Origin: Pseudo-nitzschia pungens
Lineage: Eukaryota; Bacillariophyta; Bacillariophyceae; Bacillariales; Bacillariaceae
Direction: 5' to 3'
DNA: 64,000 bases
NCBI GenBank assembly: GCA_037355855.1
Contig: CM074767.1
Coordinates: 1,798,001 to 1,862,000 of the forward strand
In this document: in pieces, positions 1 through 11,865 of the stretch
Numbering within the stretch: the stretch's first letter is position 1
Layout: each line of letters starts with the position of its first letter
The notes under the pieces: model-generated
Databases searched by the model: none
Told to the model about the DNA's origin: nothing
Seen by the model: only the letters and a program-made list of their open reading frames with translations
Translations under genes and position numbers: made by a program

Positions 1-156
1 CAAAGAAATGATGGCTCGAGTTCTGCAATCCAAGTCCTCACGACATGGAAACAATCAAGACTAGCGTGTACCAGGAACCATACCAGCGTCTCGAGGGAGT
101 GGGGGGGGGGGGGACAAGGACACTTTCTAGTTGAACAACACAACAAAGCACGAGCA

Positions 157-1119
157 ATGGTTACCATTCGAAATCGAAAAAGGAACACTTGTGTGTCGCT
201 CTTTGTAGCGCGTAGTTGGTTCAAGTATGCAATGCTTTTGGGATGTTCCGCTACAATTCTTTATCGTTCGTGGACCTTGTCGACGATAAACGACCCACCC
301 ACCCAGTCGCCATCAACTCTGTCGTCTTTAACGCAGCAACGTTCCAACAACGCAACCACGAAAAACAACGTTGCTCTTCGACCACCAGAACTCCGTCCCG
401 ACGCAGCCATGTGGAATACCTTGACCAGGAAAACCATGGCAGATTTTCTACAATGCGACTACTACAACGAACGACCGATCCACGCTCCCGAAACGTGGAT
501 TGGTCTGCAAGAGGCCTACATCTCTGTGGTGGGACAGGAGCGAGCCACGGTGGACCCGAGTGCCAATCCATCGTTTGAGACCGCCTTCCGTGTTCCTTTT
601 GAAGTCCGGCAGTCTCCGGGAAAAGGGAGGGGAAAAAAAATCTTTGCACTCGAATCTGTACACAAGGGAGATACTTTGTACGATTTCTCGCAGTCGGCCC
701 AGTTCCACACGGGATCGGACTTTGCGGAATTCCTCCGTATCATCCAACCGGAGCTCGCTTGCGATGTATTGATGTGGAGCTACGTCCAGTATTTTGGTGA
801 GGGGGTCCTTGGAAAGTCCTCGGATGACATTGAATCGCAAAAGACCGATTTGCGGATCGTCACCGATCTCGATCCGGGGAGTTTCTGCAACAATGGTGGT
901 TGGATAAAGGGAAACATGGCCTGGCTAAATGCTAATAATGGGATAGCAAAGGGGTACGAAAACCCTCCGTATTCGCGAATACGAAGGAGAAACGGTTCGC
1001 TAATGAAGGGTGCGCTAAAATCAGCGCCATTGGTAGCCGTGAAAGATATTGAAGCGGGCGAGGAACTCTTTTGCATCTACGACCAGTTTTCCGAGGGATT
1101 GAATTTGATGATTCCATGA
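157..1119 (+). CDS. SET-domain protein with N-terminal membrane anchor
   Basis: The 320-residue ORF has a basic N-terminus and one hydrophobic segment (about residues 20-38, YAMLLGCSATILY), so it is either a type II membrane protein or carries an uncleaved signal. From about residue 150 it resembles a SET domain: GKGRGKKIFALESVHKGD matches the entry strand (G-x-G-x-G-x-F-A...I..G). A later segment has NNGG and NMAWLNANN, and the end (VKDIEAGEELFCIYDQF) matches the closing SET motif, in which acidic I-x-x-G-E-E-L is followed by Y. I see no Cys-rich pre- or post-SET modules. SET proteins transfer methyl groups from S-adenosylmethionine to lysine; the substrate here is unknown. The chosen ATG is the first in frame, just after a poly-G tract at about 105-114. 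It could instead be a non-catalytic SET-like protein, because the NHxxxPN-type motif is poorly conserved. Confidence 0.7.
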   Translation: MVTIRNRKRNTCVSLFVARSWFKYAMLLGCSATILYRSWTLSTINDPPTQSPSTLSSLTQQRSNNATTKNNVALRPPELRPDAAMWNTLTRKTMADFLQCDYYNERPIHAPETWIGLQEAYISVVGQERATVDPSANPSFETAFRVPFEVRQSPGKGRGKKIFALESVHKGDTLYDFSQSAQFHTGSDFAEFLRIIQPELACDVLMWSYVQYFGEGVLGKSSDDIESQKTDLRIVTDLDPGSFCNNGGWIKGNMAWLNANNGIAKGYENPPYSRIRRRNGSLMKGALKSAPLVAVKDIEAGEELFCIYDQFSEGLNLMIP

Positions 1120-1186
1120 TGCTTGAGCATACCGCTACAGTAAAAAGAAAACAATAGAATATATCTACTGCTTTGGCTTACTCTCT

Positions 1187-3119
1187 TTAGCGATTCCGAT
1201 TCTTCGTCCGACATGCTCTGACACAGAGCGAGGGGCAAAAATGTCTCACCTTTTTGTTGCCGTTCTTTTGGTCAACCTTCTGGCAAATCCTTTTTCGTTT
1301 CTTCTTCCGACCTCTCGTAAACAATTTAAACTCGTCGCATGTTTTTCCGTTGGCCATGTTTTTGAATCTGTAGTTTGAGTCGTCGAGACATGGATCGGGC
1401 GATTCGAAAGGATCGGTGGAGAATCTGTATTCATCGTTGTTTTCGAATGGCTCATTTCTAGAACTCTTCAATTCTTTCCCATCCAAGCTCAAGGAATAAA
1501 ATCCTTTGCAGATAGCATCGCCCACACAAACTTCATTGATTTCAAACTTGTACTCTTCTCCTCGTGGGAGACAGATCGAATCCTGTTGTCATTCGTGGCA
1601 AAGAAGCCACGAGGAATGAATTGCATGAAACCAAACTGTTAACCTACCGGTGGCGACAAACGGTTCATATTTACACGTGACGCGTAGCTAAGGAACGTAC
1701 CTCGTATGTAAAATATGGTTCGTCATAATCAGATCTCGTCAGCATTATCCCTTGATCGATGTCAGTTTTGCTCAACACCCACTCGATGTTGTCCGGGACG
1801 ATGTCCGTAACTACTTTGATTACAAGCTTTTGTTCGTCCTCGTTTTTGCACAGCACTGGCTCTTGGCAAAACGGCGACCTGCTCTTTCCTCGAACGCAGA
1901 TAGTGTCTTTGATGAAATCGATACCACTACTGGTGCGAGCAAAAATATCCGGCCTCAATCCTAACCCGCAATAGATGACTTCACCCTCCTCGTAAGTACC
2001 AAACAAGAAGGATGCTACACCCACATGCGTATCTACGCGTGTGCCTGTTTCGTCGTCAACGAGACCCTTTTGTAGGAGAGGGCCACCCGAGTCTCCAAAG
2101 CAGATACTCTTTTTTTCTTTGCTCGCTATTCCAAATACGTGCACCCATAACCAAGGCGAAACAAAACAAATTCAAAATAGGAAATAAAAATGGAAAGAGT
2201 TTAGAGATCATTCATCGAATCGACATTTTGATGAAAGGAATCTGCTTTTTTCAACGACCGTCTCCTATGGAACATACATGTGCACATATTACCCGCCGGC
2301 TGGTTGCAATTGTTGTCAATATTCACTGTAACATGCTGGAGAATCTCGGGGGTTCCGGGAACAGAGGCAGGTCCCGTAACATTGCGACCAAACCCGATTG
2401 CGACAACTTCTGACTCGTCCTTTGGAAAACCCGGATCGGCATTCAGCCGAAGTGTCACTTCACTGTCATCGACGTACACAGGTGTATCCAGTTTACACTA
2501 GAGCAGTGAAACGCAAACAGATAAGAATTCGACTCGATTTCATTTCATGGCATCCCGCAATATAAAAAATACGCAACCCAGTGCTTTCGCAACGCTGTGA
2601 TTTGGATAACGTACTAAAGCACGGTCATTTGCAAACGGAGGGCAAGTTGCACACCCGTCGTTTGCAAAATCAGGATCCGTTGAATATTTTGTGCATATCC
2701 GTTTCTCTCCTCCAAGAAATTCCCCTTCGGAAGATAGTCGATAGGCGCCCACGGTCACTTCTTCTCCTCGCAAGTCTTTGCAGTGAGCAGCAGTTAGTAC
2801 CCACTCCGAAGCGATCAAAATGCCACCGCAAGTCGGAGTTTTAACTACAAATACAGTGGAGAACAAGCCCAAGAGTTGCCAAACACCGATCGCATAAAGT
2901 TAGTGAAATGAGGTAGGTTGAGTGGTCGAAGGAAGCATAGCAAAACCTAAATGATAATGTCTCATCAAGACCAAACATACCGTAGTATGGATATTCGTTT
3001 GCAGTAGCATCAGTTCCTCCCACAATTGCAGGTGCTACAACCCCTTCTAGCGATGAGGCGATTGTAGCATGCGTTACTAGCACACAGAACGTCGCAAATA
3101 ATATACAATAATCGGGCAT
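1187..3119 (-). CDS. Secreted trypsin-like serine protease (S1 family) with ShK-like Cys-rich tail, five exons
   Basis: Proposed join on the minus strand: 3119-2981, 2844-2615, 2497-2293, 2125-1701, 1582-1187 (1395 nt, 464 aa; all junctions GT-AG and in phase). Introns are 136, 117, 167 and 118 bp. The start at 3119 gives a clear signal peptide (MPDYCILFATFCVLVTHA). The mature protease begins IVGGTDATANEYPYY. The catalytic His lies in VLTAAHC, the Asp in FANDRALC and the Ser in CFGDSGGPLL, so the triad is complete. After the protease domain there is a spacer containing DSICLPRGEEY, then a Cys tail (PDPCLDDSNYRF ... KTCDEF ... RICQKV ... HFCPSLCVRAC). Its spacing resembles the ShK-like modules often appended to secreted diatom proteins. 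It is probably an extracellular or endomembrane endopeptidase. Exon boundaries are inferred and need transcript support; the exon 3/4 junction is the least certain. Confidence 0.8.
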
Positions 3120-4956
3120 GTTAGCGTAACATGTTCGATGATGTCGAATGGAAATAATAATGATCTCCGCCTGCAAAGTTGTGCTTGCCTCGACTACCAA
3201 TGGAAGTTTTCACTGCTTTTGATTGCCCCCAACATGGAACCACGTTTGCCGGAAGGAAATGTTGCATTCTTGGATCGAATCCTGTAGTCTTGTCTACGGT
3301 GTCCGTTGAGGCCAAAAATTTGATAAGTTTATCGAAATCATTTATGTTTTTACGATTAGCCGCTGTTACTGTATTAATTGTATTCCCTGTACTTCGTATT
3401 CCTTAAGGATTTTGTCGCGCACGATACGGATACAATTGCCTGTAAGCACAGACTTGGCTTTTCTGGCACGAATGATGGATGTGAATTATCATCATCGTTT
3501 CGACAACTTTACCGTACCGTATGAATTACGATCACAGCATTCACTGCTGCTACTACTTCGTATTATGTTTCCCGGCTATTATTCTCGCCTTGCAATCATT
3601 GTTCTTGGTTTCATGCGGTCAACTATTTCCTCAAATTCTTGCCCGTGGCACCTGGCATCTCTAAAGAATAACGGGTCTAATTTCTTCAAACTTCGATGCT
3701 AGCTGCCAGGCAAAATTTCAATTGCGATCAGAAAATAAGAAAGTTCGTGATCAGCTGTACATGAGAAGGGAAGTACACTTTTCTGTCCATCTACTTTCAA
3801 TGCATACACTGGGACCATCGCATGCCCCGCAAGTTGGCTTTCGAGCATGATCGGCTGCAACACGCATGCACTTTGGACACAAACGAATGCATCTCATTGA
3901 CACATCGATGCTTATGCATTTTCTATTGAAACGTTTTTGATTTATAATTATTTATCTTGTTCCTTTCTATGGCTCTGTTCTATCAAAACGTCTATCTATC
4001 AACCGATATATCTGCAATCCTAAAAATGTAGATCCAGCGTTGGCCTGCTGCGGTGTTTCCTCCACGATTGTGCCTGTTGCACTGCTGTATTGCGTGGAAC
4101 TGGAGGCTGCGCTGCTTGCAGTAACAAAAGCTGGATTGTGCAAACGTGGCTCCTCGCCACAGCCCTGCACGCTGTAAACCTTTCGTGAAAATGAGACATC
4201 ACAAACAATAATAATATAGTACGGAAACGACAGCAAGCAGACAATCATTGGTGAGAGAGTGAGAAATGGTTCTCGATCGATTCTACGAATGCGATAATCG
4301 TCGTCGGGGGCGTTGTTCCGGCCCTGGGGAACAGGGTGCAATGCACCACAACGACGGAGATGGGACAACCATAACCATACATACAAAAAAACAACAGAGA
4401 CAGCACCGCGCGTGTACCCCGGGCGCACACGACCGAACACACATCCGTGGAGAGAATATCCTACGTATGAGATAGTGTTGTCGTGCCCGATATGGGTCTG
4501 TGCGCAGCCCGGGGCGATGGAGAAACTCCATGAACGCTGTGTGTGGGATAGCGACCGGAGAAAGGTGGAAAGTGTTGATTTCCCGGTTATTAAATCCCAC
4601 GAGCGGGATGGAACCGCAATGCCAAGCCGAACGCGACGCATCGCATCGCACCAAGACCAATCCACAAATTGCAATCCAAACGCAGGAACATCGATAGCAC
4701 GACACAGAATATTTCGCAAGCACAAACGCACCATTAAATTCTTCTCTCCTAGAGTGCTTTCGAGTGTGGCGTTGCAGATTCGACCTCACAACCGATTGCA
4801 CTCGACGGCAACCAACACATCCGTGGACGGATGACGAAACGTACGCAGTGGTTCGATTTGCTTCGCTTCGCTTCGTGACGCCTGCTTCTCCGTCATCCAT
4901 CGTCGCCAAACTAAACCAAACCGAACGAATCAATGAATGAACGGCATCGCATGGCA
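3120..4956. other. Intergenic region without a recognisable gene
   Basis: This 1.8-kb gap lies between two minus-strand genes, so it includes the promoter of the protease and the 3' flank of the SGNH-like gene. The part at 4266-4930 is more GC-rich and has overlapping open frames on both strands, the longest at 3967-4734 (-, 255 codons). None shows a known domain or coding-like composition, so I do not call a gene. Confidence 0.4.
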
Positions 4957-6372
4957 TCACGCCGCAGACAATTGGACTCCCATGGTTTCCGCAACGTGCG
5001 TTCGCTCCGCCCACGGCTTGGTCTTTCGGTAATCGTCAAAGGTTTTCTGGAGGTACTCCAAAAAGTTGGTGGTGGTGGAATGGTCGCGATCGGAAGCGAG
5101 CGTGAGCTCCTTGTACCAGGGCCATTTCTCCACCCACAGCTGCAGGGTCGTTTCGTGGATGAGGTGGATGTTCAGGTCCGAAACGTCCTTGTAGGCCTCC
5201 TTGACCTCCACCATTCCCTCCTCGTCGGCGGGTGTCAGCACCTGGTCCTGGACGTCGTGGTATTCGAGTCGGGCGCGGGCGTTGGCATCGGAATTTGGAT
5301 CCGCATCCGCCTCGCGGTTGTGGTGCTCGCAGCGCTCTCTCAGCGCGTCGTTGAAGAGCTGCACACGGGACTGGCGGACGTCCATGAACCGGTCGTCCGC
5401 GGCATCGACCGTGTCCACCTGGTCCTGGGTTTCGAGGCTCCCGTAGGCCTTGAGGCTGGCGCCGACGTGTTCGTCCGAGAGGGGGCTGGGATAGATCCCC
5501 ACCACGATCTTGGTCAGCGGTCGTTGGCTCGCGCCCTTGCCCGCGCTCGGCACCTCGAGACCGGCCACGAAATCCACGAAATTCCGGGCGATCTCTCGGA
5601 GATCGTCCTCGGAGAGGGGTTCCTCCCGGACGTACTTTTTGAAATAGTACGACATGTGCACGTCGACGCTTCCGAAGCAAAAGACGAGCCGCTCGAGATT
5701 GGGATAGGGAAGCGGTGCCTGCGGACCGCCACCGCCGCCGGCACCCTTGCACAGCTTGTGCAGAACGCGCTCGATGTCGGCGCGGTTCTTGTTTCCCTCC
5801 CGGCACAGACCCTTGGCACTGGCTGCCTTGTACTTGTGGACCTGGATCTTGCGCGGAGTTTTGAGGACCGAGTCGGAGTAATCATTGAGAAGACCAAAGA
5901 GTTTGACGAAGGAATCTCCGAAGAATATGGCCCTGACGTGCTTGTTGCGATTGTTGCGATGGTTGTGGTTTCGATTAGAAGACGTTTGCTGCTGGTGAGA
6001 AGAACCATTGTTCATGTTGTTTTTGTTGCTGTTGTTGTTATTGTTTGTTCGGCGGTGCCCCCCCGCTTCGATCGAAGACCGATCGACGTTGGCCCATCGA
6101 CTGCCACCTCCCGAAGCACTGGCAGCCGTCGCTTTCCCGTTTCTTCTGGAACGATTGGAATTGGAATTGGAGTTAGAATTGCGGCGACCACCGGAACTCT
6201 TTCCATCCTTCCGCTCGTTGCCCTTTGCATTCTTCGGACGACTGCCATTGCCAACGTCATTGCCATTGCCAATGTCATTGCCACTGCCGGGTGCGGAGCT
6301 GCCGGCAGGAGCGGACGATGTTGCACTTCTTCCGCGGAGATGCGGAGGGACGTATAGGCCTTCGGACGACAT
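4957..6372 (-). CDS. SGNH/GDSL-like hydrolase domain protein with YVPPHLR N-terminus
   Basis: The 471-residue protein starts at the ATG giving MSSEGLYVPPHLRGR. A longer frame to 6486 exists but adds only unlikely upstream sequence. Residues 1-145 are low-complexity (Asn/Ser/Gly/Arg-rich). From about residue 145 a folded domain begins with AIFFGDSFVKLFG, the block I Gly-Asp-Ser of SGNH hydrolases. A block III-like FCFGSVDVH follows at about 231-239, and a late D-x-x-x-H pair in DLNIHLIHETT. The C-terminal WVEKWPWYKEL region is conserved-looking. SGNH enzymes hydrolyse or transfer ester groups, for example acyl groups on sugars or lipids; the substrate here is unknown. The N-terminal YVPPHLR is the short motif at the start of Ded1/DDX3 helicases, although no helicase follows. 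There is no signal peptide, so it is probably cytosolic. Confidence 0.55.
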   Translation of the reverse strand: MSSEGLYVPPHLRGRSATSSAPAGSSAPGSGNDIGNGNDVGNGSRPKNAKGNERKDGKSSGGRRNSNSNSNSNRSRRNGKATAASASGGGSRWANVDRSSIEAGGHRRTNNNNNSNKNNMNNGSSHQQQTSSNRNHNHRNNRNKHVRAIFFGDSFVKLFGLLNDYSDSVLKTPRKIQVHKYKAASAKGLCREGNKNRADIERVLHKLCKGAGGGGGPQAPLPYPNLERLVFCFGSVDVHMSYYFKKYVREEPLSEDDLREIARNFVDFVAGLEVPSAGKGASQRPLTKIVVGIYPSPLSDEHVGASLKAYGSLETQDQVDTVDAADDRFMDVRQSRVQLFNDALRERCEHHNREADADPNSDANARARLEYHDVQDQVLTPADEEGMVEVKEAYKDVSDLNIHLIHETTLQLWVEKWPWYKELTLASDRDHSTTTNFLEYLQKTFDDYRKTKPWAERTHVAETMGVQLSAA

Positions 6373-7625
6373 TGTTGGCGAGAAACGGAAAGAGAGCAGT
6401 AAAAGCAATACCGTAGATGGATTGATTGATTGATTGATGTGGCCCTCTTGCCCTGCGATGCGAATAGCAATTGACTCAATCAACAACCAGATTCGAACGT
6501 CGATTCTCGGTTTGCTCGTTCTCTACAACCGATATTCAAGAGTAGAAACTACTTCGGATGGCACGAGATAGTGTACGGTTTACAACGGTTTCATTGACGT
6601 AAGTCTTAGGATCAAAATGCACACGATCGTTCCTTGTGAGGTGAAAGGACAAACAATGGCCTCAAACGACGAGTGTGTCGTGTGTCGATTATCGTTTATC
6701 GATTATCGATGCTAACCTTACTCGTACCGGTACAATGATGCAGTCTTCGGCCTGTTCAGCGGAGTACTCGTATTAGTGTACAGTCGTGTAATATAGGGTG
6801 TTAAAAATAGAAAAGTGTACGTAACACCCTTAGTCCTGCGGTTTCGTGGTCTTGAGGTCTCGAAATGGCAAAAAGATTCTGAGGTCTACCCGTAAGTTAC
6901 TCTACGTGGACATCTACAAAATTAGTACGTGGTATCGGATACAAGAAGTTGAAAGTGGAAGGAATTATTGGCACCGGTAGCAGTAAGATACTCGTAACCT
7001 TAACGTACCTTACGTACCGGTACCGTAGTCGTAGACCCACAATTTGACTTTCAATTGCAAGAAACATTTCCAAAAAATTAGAAGTAAAAAGTACACGATG
7101 ATAATGATGATGGAATGATTGTTTCCACACTATTCATGCTGTGATGATTCATGCTTGATGCTGGATTCAAAATGACTATGTGACACTGTATCTCTCTGTC
7201 TCAATACCACCTGTAAAGGATACTACTACGCGAGGCCGAATATATTACTACTACTAGTAGTAGTAGTAGTGTGCTGATGGCAGCAGTACCTACAACTACT
7301 CATGGCATGATAGTAACGAATCAGCAGCAGCTATAGTACGTGGAATCCATTCTATCATTATTCTTATCTCAAACGGAAAACGGACATGCAGTTACAAATA
7401 ATAATATGTAGTTTTCCCATGATGCAAGTTTTCTGTTCATGAAACATCTACAGGCAGGGCCATTCAAACATTCACCAGTAGTCTGTGACCTACAATCCCA
7501 GCAACAAGAAATGCTAGTTCTACGAACATGCAGTCTCCGGAGGTTCATGCTGCGAGAGCTGCGTTTCACCATTGCCAAATCGAAACAGCACATTCTCTCG
7601 TACGTAATCGTGGTACAGCAGAAGC
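6373..7625. other. AT-rich intergenic region with palindromic motifs
   Basis: No coding frame is supported here. It contains dispersed TAACCTTA and TACCGGTA motifs (for example 6713-6720, 6994-7003, 7016-7023) and a TAG/TAC microsatellite near 7240-7270. It separates two minus-strand genes and should hold the promoter of the SGNH-like gene. Confidence 0.5.
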
Positions 7626-10363
7626 TCACGCAGCTACCACCCCTTCATCGATCTTTTCATCGATCTTTTCATCGATCTCTTCGTCGACTTCTTCTTTTTC
7701 TTCTTCGTCAGAGGTGCTGTCATCTTTTTTCAATTCGACCGGTTTCGCGGTCGTCATCAGCGTCGTGAGTTCCTTGACCAATTTTTGGCCCTTCTCCGAA
7801 AAGAATTCGCGGACGGAACTCACTTCCTCCACCGATACCAATTCCGCTTCGAGCATCTGACTCTCACCGGACAATTCTTCCAGAACGATGTCGAGAGACT
7901 CGCTCCGGTAGTTGACGTCGTCTTCGATTTCGACGAGCCTGGAATTGAAAAAGGCAATGTGCTCTCCGTAGCAAATCGTTCCGGAGTTTCTTTTCCGCTT
8001 CGAGGGCGGTGATTTCCTTCTCCTTCTGCTCCTTGCTCTTCCACCATCCGACCCCGGCATTCCGAATCTGTTCCCGCTCTCGATTGTTCAGCATGCCCAG
8101 CATGCCCAATATGTCCGGCGATTCGACCACCTTGACCACCATGTGGAAGTAATCCCCCAACAACCTCATTTCTTCCTTGAAAAAATTCAACACGACCACA
8201 ACGAACTTGACCCAGTCCTCGTTGAGCTTGTGGCGGCAATAATTTATTCGTTCCTTCACGAGCTCGTCTCCCTGGAATCCGGTTTCCAGTTTTTGCTGGT
8301 TCATGAATTCCGTGAGCTGCTGGGCCGCACGCAGGGCCGATTCCTTGTCGGCCCTCGCCTCGTTCAACTCTTCCTGGAGCTTGAATGCTTCCGTCTCGAG
8401 CCATTTCGATTCGTTCAGGTTGTCTTCCAATTGTTTCACCCGCTTCTTCAGAGCGGGCAGGGTCACCGCCGTGTCGCGAACCGTGGCCCGCACGTCTCTC
8501 TCGGCAAGTAGCAGGCGAGCTTCCAGCTCCATGTTCTCGTCCTCGAGATCTTCGATCGTTCGGGTGCTAGCGACACTTCCCTGATCACCCATGCCCCTGG
8601 TGCTTCCCAGGCGGAGACTGCCCATCCGTCTCATGGATCGCCCGGACACGGATCGCGAAGCAACGCTGAACATATCGTCTGGCAGCTGGGAAAGGGCATC
8701 CTTTTCTTCCTCGGAATCCTGGTCTTCGCTCGAAGTGCTATCGTTGCTCTGGCGGAAATGATCCTCGAGGGTTCTCCCCCTCGGCATTGTCGAGTTCGTC
8801 GTTTTGACGGTCGCGTCGGAGTTGCGACTGCTCATCTTGCTGTTGTTGTCGTCGTCGTCGCCGTTTGGTTGGTCGTGATACGAAAAGTCGTGGTCGGAAT
8901 GATGATCTTCCACCGGCAGATCCAACAACTCGTCCGAGGTGGCTTCCTTTACGGGTCTGACGGGACTCAGGTTGCGATTTTTCTGACGCCTCAGGCGGTC
9001 TGCCTGGAAATCGTTTTTCTCCATTTCGATCATGGAAATGCTCCGCTCCAGGTCTTCCGGTGTCACATCCTGTGTCAATTTCGCGATGGTGGCTTCCAGC
9101 TCGGCAATTTGGGTTTTCATCAAGGTGTTTTCGCGCTTCAACTTCCGCGCTTCTTCCTGGCTGATGGTCTCGACGAGATTGGCGGTAGCCGTATTGGAAA
9201 TATTACGCGCCTGCGTAGCATACCGCAGGGTAGTTGACGGTTTCTTCGACGTTGAAATTAGCTGGGCTGACGCAGGCGATCATGATCGTTCTGGAATTGC
9301 CACCGAGAGAATCCTGCAACAGACGGGTCAGTTTCGAATCGCGATAGGGCGGTTTTCTCGGTGGGAGGATCTTTCGTTTTTTGGGGCTGTTGTTTTGTTT
9401 TTGTTCTTCTATCTCTTTGAGTATCCGTCCGCGTTCCGACAGAGCCGAGACTACCTGGCCCAGGACGAACAATCCCTTGTTGATCGAGATCCCCTCCTTC
9501 GCTCGACCTCCCTGGGCTCCCGTCTTTTTGAGGCGTTCGCTTCCTGCCAGATCGACCAGTGTCAATTTGGCTTCGAATTTTCGAGAGACTCCATCGTCGG
9601 CGTTGGCATCGTTGTTTTCGTCCGCAAAGACAACCACTCCCTTGATTCTCAGCACGCAAATGGCATGGGATCGACTCGACGTCGCGTTCATCTTGGTGGA
9701 AGCTACAACGCGTCGCTTGTTGGCTTCCTCCATGATTTTGTACACCTCCAAAGGTGATTTCACCTCGCGCTCGGTCATCCCGCGGACATAGATTTGCCCG
9801 TCGAGCGTTTCGCGGATGCGCAAGTCCTGCTTTTTTCCGTCACTTTCCACGAGCAAGTCCCGGATTTCTTCGTTGTACACCTCCATGTAACTGCATTCGA
9901 CCTTGGCTTGGCCGTCGCATTTGTCGGCGACGTTTTCAAACAAATCCCGACAAGCGCGCGGAATCACTCCGTCGTTGACGTCGTCACTCTCCTCGTTGGA
10001 TTGGGCCGTTCCCATGGTGTATGTTTTTCCGGCACCCGTTTGTCCGTACGCCAAAATCGTTGCGTTGTACCCGCAAAACAAATCATTGGCGATGGCCTTG
10101 CGGGCGCCACTCTTTTCGTAGACATCATTTTGGGAACATTCGCCGTCTAGAACGGCATCGAGCTCGAAGTATCGGTTGGCGTTGCCGTCGTCGGTTTCAT
10201 CGATCTGGAGTGTTTCGGGACCATCCTCGGAGTATCCGGGGACCCTCGCGACGACTTCCTTGGACCCATTTTCGATTTCGTACTTTGCCAGGGGACGGAT
10301 TCGAGCCACCACGCGAACTTTGTTGCTGTCTTGGCCACCTGCCGCATTCTTGGGAGCACCCAT
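7626..10363 (-). pseudogene. Kinesin motor protein, reading frame broken twice
   Basis: The N-terminal motor is clear. It has the P-loop GQTGAGKT at residues 107-114, switch I NATSSRSH at about 226, switch II DLAGSE at about 271, and RDSKLTRLLQDSLGGNS near the end. Kinesins move along microtubules using ATP. The stretch that should read ETVxxLRYATQARNISN shifts frame at a CCC run (plus-strand GGG 9228-9230), and the first frame stops at 9203. The protein continues in the next frame (about 9220-7864) as a coiled-coil tail with Asp- and Ser-rich linkers (DQDSEEEKDAL, SVSGRSMRRMGS). A second shift near 7970-7995, beside A-rich runs, leads into the last frame (stop at 7626), which has an acidic EEKEEVDEEIDEKIDEK tail. 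Each shift would be repaired by one base fewer. This fits either homopolymer errors in the assembly or a recent pseudogene. No intron fits either break. The family assignment is firm; the status is not. Confidence 0.75.
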
Positions 10364-11865
10364 CGTCGATTGCTCAACGCACGAGTACCTTTGCGGCTAC
10401 GGCGGACAGTCGGTTCGTCGATCGAGCCTTCGCGGAGCACAGCTAATAACTACCGTATGGAGTGAGATGGGAAGTTATTCGCAGGAAAGGCACAATTCTA
10501 TTATTGCAGCGGGGAACTACACATATGTTTCAGCAAAGTATCTAGTAATTCTTCGAATTCTCCAGTAACTCATTGCTTTTGCAGCAGCAGCGTTTCCTTT
10601 CGTGTAAGAATTGTCACTTTGACGAGAAGCGTTGTGTCGACGATTTTGCGATAGTACGGAATCACAATAAAAGCAGCATCACCCTAAAAAAGAAAATATA
10701 TCGGTATCGGTGCGTGTCGTACAGTAAGTTACTGTAACATGGAATCATCTCAGGTACAGGACGAGGTAAGCTATTTTACGTTAAAGGAATAGTACGGAAA
10801 ATGAGCAATTTTTCGTGCGTATCGTACGAACTCATCCATTTGCTTAAGTAATTGCAGTCGTTCCCGTGTTGACCATCGTTCCACATTACGGTACCAGCAG
10901 TCGACGCGCAACGGAAGATTTTTTCGATTTTTTGGTGGGAAATAATCTTTGCGGAAAATTTGATGACGAGAACAACTTATTTTAGGTTCACCTTGTGGTT
11001 GTGACATTGACATCCTAACCTTACCGGTAAGCCTTAGAGGTGCGGTTAGTGTCAGGGGTCTAAATAATTATGACCTCCTATTTTTTCATGTAATTACGTT
11101 GTGCTACCGGTAAGTAACCTTACCCATTATCTTCCCATTAAGACCCCGTCCACTTACGATGTAAGCTAAGTAACCTTAAGGTCTTATTCAAAAAACAACG
11201 AGTGACCGCTTTATATATTACGTCTACTGAACGTAATCTTACGTACCGGTATGAGTAAGGTTTACTACCTCATTTTTCATCACTTCGTACATTACTTTCG
11301 ATGATCCACCATAAACTTCCGGACTACGAACGTACGACAGATTTTGAAGATGGTTCTCTATCTTGCGTTTCGTGCCATGCACGTTCGATGAAGTAGTCTT
11401 AATATTTTTTACTACTACAGTACCGTATCGTAGTAAGTTACTTATAGGGATGCTCGTATCTCGCGAATTCCAACGAGTGAATCGAATCTTTTTACAACAG
11501 AGGCTGTAAGATTACGTAATCTTACCGTTTCTCGCGTCGTGCCATACCCCGCCGGGTTTTACCGATCTGCCGTGCTGTGCCGATCTGCTGATCCGCCATC
11601 AACCATCAACCATCAACGAACCATCAACAATGTGTCTATGACTCATGATTCCAGAAACTGTGATCGGAAAAGTTTTGAAGAGCAGAATCTTATAATCCAG
11701 TCCGTAACCTTACACTGTATTCGCTTCGAAACATACTGTTCCGTATCGTATCGAACCGAAGGAAATCACATCGCCCGGCATCATCGGCATCAGCAATCAG
11801 CATCATAGACGGCGTCAGCGTAAAACAACTTTGGTTTCATTCGTGATGGGCAGAGCAAACAAACA
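10364..11865. other. Intergenic region between divergent kinesin and HAD genes
   Basis: This is a shared upstream region for divergent genes. It is AT-rich, with many TACCGGTA, TAACCTTA and TACGTA-type words (for example 11017-11031). Only short unsupported frames occur, and I see no RNA gene. Confidence 0.5.

Noticed and set aside
3967..4734. 255-codon minus-strand open frame in the gap before the SGNH-like gene
   Set aside because: It shows no domain, has odd composition and overlaps open frames on both strands; not enough to call a gene.
4933..6357. 474-codon plus-strand open frame
   Set aside because: It is antisense to the SGNH-like gene, which carries recognisable motifs.
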